NCBI GenBank assembly: GCA_964388085.1
Contig: CAYLZW010000249.1
Span: forward strand, 1 to 8,617
Source of the DNA: CAYLZW01 sp964388085
Lineage (GTDB): Bacteria > Myxococcota > UBA727 > CAYLZW01
Length of the DNA stretch: 8,617 nucleotides
Direction of reading: 5' to 3'
Made by a program: the position numbers and the translations under genes. Below the pieces are notes generated by a model. It ran no database searches and had not been told where the DNA came from. It saw only the letters and a program-made list of their open reading frames with translations. Position 1 is the first letter of the stretch. Every line of letters starts with the position of its first letter. This document shows positions 1 to 6,358 of the stretch, in pieces.

Positions 1-2
1 TC

Positions 3-200
3 GGCAAGGTCACGAGCGGCATGGACGTGGTCGACAAGATCAAGAGCGTGCGCACGGGCGCCTGCGGCCGCGAAGCCCCACGCGACTGTCCGGCGACGCC
101 CGTCGTCATCAACAGCATCAAGCTGAAGGGCGCCTCCGCGGCGAAGACCCCCGCGGCGAAGGCTCCGGCAGCGAAGGCTCCGGCGACAAAGACGAAGTAA
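3..200 (+). CDS. Cyclophilin-type peptidyl-prolyl cis-trans isomerase, C-terminal fragment
   Basis: This is the last 65 codons of a gene that begins left of the window; the first complete codon is at position 3 and the TAA stop at 198-200. The translation opens with GKVTSGMDVVDKIKSVRTG and continues to TPVVINSIKLKG, which is the closing strand and helix of the cyclophilin beta-barrel (compare the usual FGKVxxGMDVVDKI...PVVI.S). Cyclophilins catalyse cis-trans isomerisation of Xaa-Pro bonds; the active-site residues lie upstream and are not visible. Two cysteines (CGREAPRDC) flank a short loop before the last strand. The protein ends in a low-complexity tail of about 20 residues with PAAK-type repeats, encoded by near-identical 15-bp units around 155-185. 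Such tails occur in high-GC bacteria and are probably disordered. Whether it is cytoplasmic or exported cannot be judged without the N-terminus. Confidence 0.9.
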   Translation, partial: GKVTSGMDVVDKIKSVRTGACGREAPRDCPATPVVINSIKLKGASAAKTPAAKAPAAKAPATKTK

Positions 201-211
201 ACACAAAGGTC

Positions 212-280
212 TCGCGCCAAGCCGCCGAGCCGCCAAGGAAGCACATTTGTGTTCCCTTGGCGGCTTGGCGCGAAATTTTT
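212..280 (+). terminator. Two-register palindrome with T-tract, probable terminator between convergent genes
   Basis: The only real gap between the cyclophilin stop (200) and the convergent dehydrogenase stop (283) is filled by a long inverted repeat. In one register 212-226 (tcgcgccaagccgcc) pairs perfectly with 259-273 over 15 bp. In the other, 223-238 pairs with 255-270 over 16 bp with a single G.T, leaving a much shorter apical loop. The ambiguity arises because the left arm holds three 8-nt units (ccaagccg, ccgagccg, ccaaggaa; 217-240) and the right arm only two. A run of five T follows at 276-280, as expected for an intrinsic terminator reading rightward. The leftward direction has only a weak T-rich stretch after the stem, so bidirectional action is uncertain. 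It may also be a copy of a dispersed intergenic repeat. Confidence 0.6.
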
Positions 281-282
281 AG

Positions 283-1281
283 CTAGAGCGCGCGGATGAC
301 GGCGTCGGTGATCTCGTCGGTGCTGGCGCTGCCGCCGAGGTCCCTCGTCGTGTGCTTGCCCTCGCCGATGACCTTGTCGATGGCGGCGGCGAGGCGCTCG
401 GCGGCGCTCAGCTCGCCGATGTGCTCGAGCATCAGCACGGCGCTCTTCATGAGCGCGGCCGGGTTCGCGACGCCCTTGCCCGCGATGTCGGGCGCGGAGC
501 CGTGCACCGCCTCGAACACGGCGGCGTGCTCGCCGATGTTCGAGCCGGGGACGACGCCAAGGCCGCCGACGAGGCCGGCGCAGAGATCGCTGATGATGTC
601 GCCGTAGAGGTTCTCCATGAGGAGCACGTCGAACTTCGTCGGGTCGGCGACGAGCCTCATGCAGCAGGCGTCGATGATGGCGTCCTCGATCTCGATCTCG
701 GGATACTCCGCGGCCACCTCGCGGCAGCAGCGCAGGAAGAAGCCGTCGCCCTTCTTCAGGATGTTCGCCTTGTGGACGATGGTGACCTTCTTGCGGCCGA
801 AGGCGCGGGCGAACTCGAGGGCCGAGCGCGCGATGCGCAGGCTGGCGGCCCTCGTCACGACCTTGATGGAGACGATGACGCCGTCCGAGACCTCGTTCTC
901 GAGGCCCGCGTACAGACCCTCGGTGTTCTCGCGGAACACCACGAGGTCGACGTTGTCGTAGCGCGACCTCACACCGGGCACCGAGCGCACGGGCCGAATG
1001 GACGCGTATAGATCGAGGGCCTTGCGCAGGCGCACGTTGGCGCTGACGTGACCGGCGCCGACGGGCGTCGAGGTGGGGCCCTTCAGCGCCACCTTGTTCT
1101 TCTTCACGGACGCGATCGTCTCTTCGGGCAGCGCTTCGCCGAAGCGCTCGAAGGCGAGCAGCCCTGCGTGCCTCTCGTCCCAAGCGATGCTCACGCCGGT
1201 CGCCTCGAGGACGCGCACGGTCGCCCGCGCCACTTCGGGGCCGATCCCGTCGCCGGGGATGAGGGTGATCTGGTGGGGCAT
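283..1281 (-). CDS. NAD-dependent isocitrate dehydrogenase (isocitrate/isopropylmalate dehydrogenase family)
   Basis: A complete protein of 332 residues, the short form typical of NAD-linked isocitrate dehydrogenases rather than the roughly 415-residue NADP enzymes. It would convert isocitrate to 2-oxoglutarate and CO2 in the TCA cycle. Substrate residues seen, with E. coli Icd equivalents: S80 and N82 (S113, N115), R86, R96, R117 (R119, R129, R153), Y124 and K171 (Y160, K230). The metal-binding aspartates are D204, D228 and D232. The S-x-N pair favours isocitrate over isopropylmalate. The cofactor loop reads H260-GSAP-D265-I266, where Asp-Ile marks NAD specificity; NADP enzymes carry Lys-Tyr. 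The ATG at 1279-1281 is preceded by GGAGG (1290-1294) with an 8-nt spacer. It lies 96 bp downstream of the yceI-like gene on the same strand, so co-transcription is possible. Homoisocitrate dehydrogenase is a less likely alternative. Confidence 0.92.
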   Translation of the reverse strand: MPHQITLIPGDGIGPEVARATVRVLEATGVSIAWDERHAGLLAFERFGEALPEETIASVKKNKVALKGPTSTPVGAGHVSANVRLRKALDLYASIRPVRSVPGVRSRYDNVDLVVFRENTEGLYAGLENEVSDGVIVSIKVVTRAASLRIARSALEFARAFGRKKVTIVHKANILKKGDGFFLRCCREVAAEYPEIEIEDAIIDACCMRLVADPTKFDVLLMENLYGDIISDLCAGLVGGLGVVPGSNIGEHAAVFEAVHGSAPDIAGKGVANPAALMKSAVLMLEHIGELSAAERLAAAIDKVIGEGKHTTRDLGGSASTDEITDAVIRAL

Positions 1282-1377
1282 GTCTTGCTCCTCCCCCCGG
1301 CGGCAAAGCTCTCGTCAGAGATGTGGGTGGGATGCGCGGGGCCCGGGGCGGTCCCGCGCGCTGCTGGACCGGGTCCG

Positions 1378-1989
1378 TTACTTAGCGTCGAGCGGACGCT
1401 TGTTCATGAGCTCGAGCTCGATCTCGATCTTGATCTCTTCGCCGACGACGTAGCCGCCGCCCTCCACGGCCTTGTTCCACTTGAGGTCGTAGTCGAAGCG
1501 GTTCACGGCGGTCTCGGCCGAGAACGCGATGTGCGGCTTGCCGCCCGGATCCTTGAACTCGGGCGTGGGCCCGGCGACCTCGAGCACCACCGCCTTGGTC
1601 TTGTCGCGGATGGTCAGATCACCGACGACGACGAGGCGGCCGTCCTTCTGCTGGCGCACGCTCTTCGAGACGAACCGCATCTTCGGAAACTTCTGCGCGT
1701 TGAAGAAGTCGTCGCTCTTCAGGTGTCCGTCGCGGCGCGCGTTGTCGGTGTCGATGCTGGCGATGTCGATGTCGACCTCGACCGTCGACTTCGAGATGTC
1801 CTGATCGTCGAGGACGATCTTGGCGTCGTACTTGTGAAACTTGCCGCGCACCTTCGCCACCACCAGGTGCTTGGCGACGAAGCCGACGCTCGAGTGCGCC
1901 GGATCGACGTCCCACTGCCACTTCTTCGCCTGCGCGGCGGGGGCTGCGAGAAACGCGCTCATGAGCAGGACGACGGCAAAGCGTGACAT
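1378..1989 (-). CDS. Secreted YceI-family (lipocalin-like) protein
   Basis: A complete protein of 203 residues. Residues 1-21 form a clear Sec signal peptide (hydrophobic VVLLMSAFLAA, cleavage after AAQA before KKWQWDVDP), so the mature protein is probably periplasmic. The mature part shows the YceI pattern: an opening D-x-x-H-S-S-V-G-F segment, a V-x-G-x-F strand, a stretch with D-x-x-x-R-D-x-H-L and D-D-F-F, then K-F-P-x-M-x-F, and a late VGDLTIRDKTKAVVLEV strand. YceI proteins form an eight-stranded lipocalin-like barrel that holds a long isoprenoid or other amphiphilic ligand; the ligand and physiological role here are unknown. The length (about 180 mature residues) is normal. The ATG at 1987-1989 has a strong AAGGAG (1995-2000) 5 nt upstream. 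It is divergent from the saccharopine-dehydrogenase-like gene, with only 59 bp between the two chosen starts. Confidence 0.93.
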   Translation of the reverse strand: MSRFAVVLLMSAFLAAPAAQAKKWQWDVDPAHSSVGFVAKHLVVAKVRGKFHKYDAKIVLDDQDISKSTVEVDIDIASIDTDNARRDGHLKSDDFFNAQKFPKMRFVSKSVRQQKDGRLVVVGDLTIRDKTKAVVLEVAGPTPEFKDPGGKPHIAFSAETAVNRFDYDLKWNKAVEGGGYVVGEEIKIEIELELMNKRPLDAK

Positions 1990-2048
1990 GGAGTCTCCTT
2001 GTGCGGGTGCCGGCTAACGCGCGCGGCCCGCTTGTGCAATTGCGCGCT

Positions 2049-3137
2049 ATGCACCCGACACGAACCGACCGGACACGCTTCGTCATCTACGGCGCCAACG
2101 GCTACACGGGCCAGCTCATCGCCGAGGCCGCCAAGGAGCGCGGGCTCGACGCTGTGCTCGCGGGACGCAACGAGCGGGCCGTGCGCTCCCTCGCCGAGCG
2201 GCTCTCGCTCGAGGCGCGCGTGTTCTCGCTCGACGACGAGGCGGCCACCCGTCGTGGGCTCGAGGGCGTGGTCGCCGTGCTGCACTGCGCCGGTCCGTTC
2301 TCGCAGACGTCGCGGCCGATGCTCGATGGTTGTTTGCGCGCGGGCGTGCACTACCTCGACATCACGGGCGAGCTCAGCGTGTTCGAGAGCGTGTTCGCGC
2401 GTCACGCCGAGATCGAGCGAGCCGGTATCGTCGCGCTGCCGGGAGCTGGCTTCGACGTCGTGCCCACCGACTGCCTGGCCGTCGCCCTCGCCGGCGAGCT
2501 GCCCGGTGCGTCGAAGCTGATCCTCGGGCTCTCCTTCGGCGGCGGCCTGACGAGCCCGGGCACCGCGAAGACCGGCGTCGAGATCCTCGCGGGTGGGCTG
2601 CGGAAGCGTCGCGGCGGCGTGCTCGGGCCGGTGCCGAAGCGCGAGCGGCTCCATCGCATTCCGTTCACGGACAAGGAGCGCTGGGGGCTCGCCTTCCCAT
2701 GGGGCGATATCTCGACGGCGTACTGGAGCACGGGCATCCCGGACATCACGGACTACGTCGCGCTCGGGCGCAACACCAAGCGGCTCGCGTCCGTCCTCGA
2801 CCCGCTCTCGACGCTGTTGCGCGTCGGCCCCGTGCGGCGACTCGTCCAGAGCTACGCACATCGCACGGCGCAAGGACCGGATGAGCAGGAGCGCGCCAGC
2901 GGACGCACGCGCCTGTACGGCCGCGTACAGGACCCAAGCGGCGCCTTCGTCGAGATGGAGCTGTCGACGCCCGAAGGCTATCGCCACACCATCGACGCCG
3001 CGCTCGCGTGCACGCTCGGCCTGCTCGAGGGCGACGTCCCCGCGGGCGCGATGACCGCGGGCAAGGCCTTCGGCGGCGACTTCGTGCTCTCGCTGCCCGA
3101 CGTCACGCGGACGGATCCCGTGCGGGGGGCGTCGTGA
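2049..3137 (+). CDS. Saccharopine dehydrogenase-like NAD(P)-binding oxidoreductase
   Basis: A complete protein of 362 residues from the ATG at 2049. It opens with RFVIYGANGYTGQLIAEAA (G15-x-x-G18-x-x-G21), a Rossmann dinucleotide-binding motif, followed by the AGRN turn that marks the second strand and by VLHCAGPFS and YLDITGE. These are typical of the saccharopine dehydrogenase NADP-binding family (Sacchrp_dh_NADP), including the trans-acting enoyl reductases. A second segment, ALPGAGFDVVPTDCLA, is also a family hallmark. The substrate cannot be deduced. True lysine-pathway saccharopine dehydrogenases are longer, so lysine metabolism is unlikely; reduction of a lipid or polyketide intermediate is possible. 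An upstream in-frame start at 1983 would add 22 residues but overlaps the divergent yceI-like gene, and the Rossmann strand begins only ten residues after the chosen Met. No clear Shine-Dalgarno precedes 2049; an in-frame TTG lies at 2040. The stop is inside the convergent downstream gene (35-bp overlap). Confidence 0.85.
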   Translation: MHPTRTDRTRFVIYGANGYTGQLIAEAAKERGLDAVLAGRNERAVRSLAERLSLEARVFSLDDEAATRRGLEGVVAVLHCAGPFSQTSRPMLDGCLRAGVHYLDITGELSVFESVFARHAEIERAGIVALPGAGFDVVPTDCLAVALAGELPGASKLILGLSFGGGLTSPGTAKTGVEILAGGLRKRRGGVLGPVPKRERLHRIPFTDKERWGLAFPWGDISTAYWSTGIPDITDYVALGRNTKRLASVLDPLSTLLRVGPVRRLVQSYAHRTAQGPDEQERASGRTRLYGRVQDPSGAFVEMELSTPEGYRHTIDAALACTLGLLEGDVPAGAMTAGKAFGGDFVLSLPDVTRTDPVRGAS

Positions 3138-5544
3138 GCTTCTTGCGCAGCGCCCGGTAGTCGTCCGACAGATAGAAGCTGATGAGCGATGACACGCGCA
3201 CGGCGAGGTCCTGGTGCAGGATCTCGCCGTCGTCGTCCCGTCGCGAGAGCGCCTTGGCGACGCCGTGGCGCTCCACCACCGGCAGCTCCGCCAGGTAGTC
3301 GTGCGTGGACTTGAAGATGGCGCGCAGCGACGCGCGCAGATCGCCCGCGAGCAAGAGGCCCGCGCGATCGGCCGTCAGCTGCATCACGCGGTGCGCGGCG
3401 ATGAGCTTGTCGTTCGTCGTCGCCACCATCTTGTCGCGGCGCGGCGCCGGCTTCTTCGGCGCCTTCTTGCGCACCTTCGTGACGGTGCGATCCGCGAGGT
3501 CGATGCCCTTCACGACGCGACCGATGGGGCCCCTTTTGTAGTGGTCGATGATCTTGCCGACCTTGTCGATGAGGTCGACGCCCCGCAGCACCGGGATCAT
3601 GCCGAGCACGAGGTCGACGCCGAGCCGGCCCTTCTCGAGCGCGCCCGACCACACGTCGCTCGTCGTCACGCGCGCGTGCTGAAAGCGCAGGTGCGCGACC
3701 TCGCTGGCGATGGTGAAGCGCAGCTCGCGGGGGTGCAGCCGAAAGTCGTTGCCGGGCTCCAGGTGACGGCCGCCGATGACGAGGAAGGGCGGCGCGCCGT
3801 CGTAGGCGCGGATGCCGACGGCCTTGTCTCCGCGCGAGATGTAGGCCGCGACGCCCTTGACCCCGAACGCGACGCAGGCGTCGGCGAGCGCCACCCACGC
3901 CGCCTGATGCTCGGCGCCGAGGCGCTCCGAGTAGGAGCGCAGCGCCGCGTGGTCTGGCACCTCCACGCTGGCGAGGAACGACTGCAGCTTGTCGAGCGCG
4001 TGGCCCTCGCGCACGGCCGGGTGGCGCACGCGCTCCATGAGCGCCTTCTTCTTCAAGGCAAAGACCTCACCTTCGAGGGCGGGAGCGGCGTCCTCGTCGA
4101 GCGGGGTGAGGCCGCCCGGCGCCAACAGCGCGATGACCTGCCGCGCCGCCTCCGCTAGCGGCCCCTCGGCGACGCCAAAGAGCGCGGACACGCGATCGGG
4201 GGCGAGCGGCTGGAGCTGCGCGAGCGAGCGGACGGCGTCGAGGTCGGGTGGTCCCCCGGCGCCACGCGCCGCGGCCAACAGCTCGAGCACGCGGATGCGC
4301 AGCCGCTGTCCGCCGGCGCCCTCGGTGAGGTCCGCGTCCTCGGGCGGCAGCAGATCGAGCACCTCCTCGTTGGGCAACGCCGCCAGCCGCGCCTCGAGCA
4401 CCACCTGCGCGTCGCCGTAGCGCGCGGTCGCGAGCAGGTGCTCGGCGTAGACGATGTCCACGGCCGCTTGCTCGACGTCGTCCGCGGCGGCCGCGAGCTG
4501 CGCCTCGCGCAGGCCCGCGTGCAGCTCCACGGCCCACTCTCGCGCGGCCGCGTCCTCGAACAGGCGCGCCAGCAGCTCGAGGCCGGTCTCGAGCGGGAGC
4601 TTGAACGCGCGCCACCAGCGCAGCAGCTCGGCCGAGGAGCCCTCGCCGGCGACGAGCGCCGCCAGCGCCTTTCGCACGCGCTCGTCGCCCGGGGCGTCCT
4701 CGAGCGCGAGCCGCTCGCCGAGCGCCCACGAGGTCAGCTCGCCGTAGGGATCGCGCCGGGCGCAGAGCCAGCCGAGCAGCGTGACGACGTCGGCCTCCTT
4801 CGCGCCGCGCTCCTGCAGCGTCAGACGAACGAGCTCGAGCACGCGCGCCTCCGCCGGCAGGGCCGGCAGCGACACGAGCTCCGAGAGGCGGCCCTCGCTC
4901 AAGAGCGGCGCGTGCCACTCGACGTCAGCGGCGTGAAACACGCTGCGCGTGGTGTTCTTCTCGACGACGATGGCGCGCGCGGGCAGCGGCAGCTGCAGGA
5001 CATCGCCGAGCGCGCCGACGGCGAGCAGCGCCTGGCGACGATCCGTCAGCAGGAAGTACAGGCTCGCTTCGCGCGCCCCGAGCGGCGAGGGCACCTCGCG
5101 CTCGCTGGCGCTCTCGAGCCAGGCGAGCAGGACCTCATCGTCGTCGAGCAGGTGGCCGAGCGCGCGCGCCTCGGCCGCGTTCATGCCGTCGAGAAAGCGG
5201 CCCTTCCGCCCGGTGTCGAGCGCCGTCGTCCCCGGCGGCGCCGCGCGCCCGAACGCCACGAGCCGCTTGGCCTCGTCGACCTTGCCGGCCGGCACCTGCA
5301 GGACCTCGCCGTGCGCGACGAGCTCGGCGCCGAGCAGCTTCTCGCGGAAGCCGAGGCCGTCCGCGCGCACGTCGACGACGTCACCCGAGGGCCCATCATC
5401 GCCGTCGTCGCGCAAGATCACGAAGGCGCCGTCGTCCGTCCGCACGAGCCAGGCGCTGCCGTTCTCGCGCCGGAGCGCCAGGCGCTCGCGGAGCACCCCT
5501 TCGCCTCGCGCTCGCCACCACGCCGTCAGTCGCTCGTCGCTCAC
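3103..5544 (-). CDS. Large uncharacterised protein: possible PH-like N-terminus, helical middle, degenerate M48-like C-terminus
   Basis: I do not recognise a named family. With the GTG start at 5542-5544 it has 813 residues. Residues about 1-100 are a mixed alpha/beta segment. Residues about 122-190 (ending in SLYFLLTDRRQALLAVG) could be a bacterial PH-like fold. Residues about 230-570 are acidic, alanine/leucine-rich helices resembling TPR or HEAT-type solenoid repeats. Residues about 527-813 resemble myxobacterial proteins carrying an M48-like peptidase core: a FLVIGGRHLEPG strand, then LHPRELRFTIASEVAH. In active peptidases this position reads HExxH; here it is S614-E-V-A-H618, so the first zinc ligand is missing. 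An amphipathic hydrophobic stretch (about 641-665) and a basic KKAPKKPAPRR segment follow. There is no signal peptide, so it is probably cytoplasmic. The frame extends upstream to an ATG at 5763, but the extra 73 residues are arginine-rich and cover the divergent gene's promoter and start, so I rejected them. The exact start remains uncertain because no strong Shine-Dalgarno is visible. Confidence 0.75.
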   Translation of the reverse strand: MSDERLTAWWRARGEGVLRERLALRRENGSAWLVRTDDGAFVILRDDGDDGPSGDVVDVRADGLGFREKLLGAELVAHGEVLQVPAGKVDEAKRLVAFGRAAPPGTTALDTGRKGRFLDGMNAAEARALGHLLDDDEVLLAWLESASEREVPSPLGAREASLYFLLTDRRQALLAVGALGDVLQLPLPARAIVVEKNTTRSVFHAADVEWHAPLLSEGRLSELVSLPALPAEARVLELVRLTLQERGAKEADVVTLLGWLCARRDPYGELTSWALGERLALEDAPGDERVRKALAALVAGEGSSAELLRWWRAFKLPLETGLELLARLFEDAAAREWAVELHAGLREAQLAAAADDVEQAAVDIVYAEHLLATARYGDAQVVLEARLAALPNEEVLDLLPPEDADLTEGAGGQRLRIRVLELLAAARGAGGPPDLDAVRSLAQLQPLAPDRVSALFGVAEGPLAEAARQVIALLAPGGLTPLDEDAAPALEGEVFALKKKALMERVRHPAVREGHALDKLQSFLASVEVPDHAALRSYSERLGAEHQAAWVALADACVAFGVKGVAAYISRGDKAVGIRAYDGAPPFLVIGGRHLEPGNDFRLHPRELRFTIASEVAHLRFQHARVTTSDVWSGALEKGRLGVDLVLGMIPVLRGVDLIDKVGKIIDHYKRGPIGRVVKGIDLADRTVTKVRKKAPKKPAPRRDKMVATTNDKLIAAHRVMQLTADRAGLLLAGDLRASLRAIFKSTHDYLAELPVVERHGVAKALSRRDDDGEILHQDLAVRVSSLISFYLSDDYRALRKKLTTPPARDPSA

Positions 5545-5648
5545 GCCAGGGCTCGCTGCACACAGGCAGCATAGCGCAGCCCCACGCCGCTCCCGCGGCC
5601 GCTCGTGCGCGGCGGTGTGATTCGCCCGAACCACGACGGGTAGCTCGG

Positions 5649-5677
5649 TTGCTGGCCTCGGATCGAGCTGCCACAAT
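5649..5677 (+). promoter_or_regulatory. Candidate sigma-70 promoter for the exported protein at 5723
   Basis: TTGCTG (5649-5654) and CACAAT (5672-5677) are separated by exactly 17 bp. They match the -35 and -10 consensus at 3 of 6 and 4 of 6 positions. The pair lies in the 178-bp divergent gap between the large gene (start 5544, minus) and the exported-protein gene (start 5723), which would give a leader of about 40 nt. The AT-richer -10 stands out against the GC-rich background, but a weak match like this can arise by chance. Confidence 0.35.
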
Positions 5678-5722
5678 CGGCGCTCGCTCGCGGCGCGACG
5701 GCGCGGCCGCCAGGAGGAGCCG

Positions 5723-6262
5723 ATGCAGATCATGTGGCCCGTGCTCAGGAGCTTCCTCTGCACCGTCGTCCTCGCCGCGACCTCGTGGGCCGTGGTGGAC
5801 GGGCTCCTCGGCGGATCCCGCTGCGCCTGCGCGAGCGTCTATGACCAGCACCCGCGCATCGACGCGGCCATCTTCGGCGTCGAGATGCCCATCGGCGACG
5901 ACGGCGGCTCGTTCTTCGTCGAGACGCGCCGCGTGCCGCTCGTGAGCGGCGCCACCTTCGGATGGCGGCTGCGCCTCACGGACCCGACGAGCACGGTGCG
6001 CCTGCGCGAGGAGCTCGTGCTGCCGAGCGCGCCGCCCATCTGGCGCCACACCGAGGACACCTCCATCACCAGCGATCGCAAGACCGCCGTGACCGAGCGC
6101 TTCGTCCGTCCGGAAGGCGGCTGGCTCGAGAACGCCTGGTCCTTCACCGAGGGCGATCCCAGCGGGCGCTACCGCTTGCGCGTGTTTCTCGACGACGAGC
6201 TGGTGAAGGAGTTCAGCTTCTTCGCGGACGATCTGCAGCGAACCCCCTGCGGCACCCACTGA
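5723..6262 (+). CDS. Exported conserved protein of unknown function, probable Ig-like beta fold
   Basis: A complete protein of 179 residues. The N-terminus has a hydrophobic segment of about 20 residues (from PVLRSFLCTVVLAATSWAVV) after MQIM, followed by GGSRCACAS. No proper lipobox is present, so this is a signal peptide or an N-terminal anchor rather than a lipoprotein signal. The rest is rich in alternating beta-strand patterns: FFVETRRVPLVSGATFGWRL, then VRLREELVLPS, then a TSDRKTAVTERFV segment, and finally an extended WSFTEGDPSGRYRLRVFLDDE region ending in LVKEFSFFADD. This order of strands with a closing G-R-Y-x-L-x-V-F-x-D-x-E-L-V-x-x-F pattern resembles bacterial Ig-like or fibronectin-like accessory domains. 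No catalytic motif is seen. The ATG has an excellent AGGAGG (5712-5717) 5 nt upstream, so the start is secure. It is divergent from the large gene and about 100 bp ahead of the next gene. Confidence 0.82.
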   Translation: MQIMWPVLRSFLCTVVLAATSWAVVDGLLGGSRCACASVYDQHPRIDAAIFGVEMPIGDDGGSFFVETRRVPLVSGATFGWRLRLTDPTSTVRLREELVLPSAPPIWRHTEDTSITSDRKTAVTERFVRPEGGWLENAWSFTEGDPSGRYRLRVFLDDELVKEFSFFADDLQRTPCGTH

Positions 6263-6358
6263 CGCCGCGTGCGCTGTGCCCTCGGAGCGACGTCCCTTCT
6301 GACGACCTGGTGACGACAGCGGTTGCGCCACGCGCCCTTGCGTCGCAGCATCCCGCTC

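Noticed and set aside
352..1011. Long plus-strand open frame opposite the isocitrate dehydrogenase
   Set aside because: It is an antisense shadow of a strongly recognised gene; the composition (His, Val, Asp, Gly rich) is typical of reverse frames in high-GC DNA.
1349..1371. Short inverted repeat (cggtcc/ggaccg) downstream of the yceI-like gene
   Set aside because: The stem is only 6 bp with an 11-nt loop and no T-tract, which is common by chance at this GC content.
1990..2048. Minus-strand promoter for the yceI-like gene (TTGCAC, 17 bp, TAGCCG)
   Set aside because: The -35 is acceptable, but the -10 matches at only two of six positions, so it is not distinguishable from chance.
4438..5574. 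378-codon plus-strand open frame opposite the large uncharacterised gene
   Set aside because: The translation is rich in Arg, Gln, Leu and Ala with no domain pattern or ribosome-binding site; the minus frame shows ordered strand and helix patterns and is longer.
5545..5763. N-terminal extension of the large minus-strand protein to the ATG at 5763 (73 extra residues)
   Set aside because: The added stretch is arginine-rich and low in fold-like pattern, has no good ribosome-binding site, and covers the Shine-Dalgarno and start of the divergent gene at 5723. The GTG at 5544 opens a more natural N-terminus.
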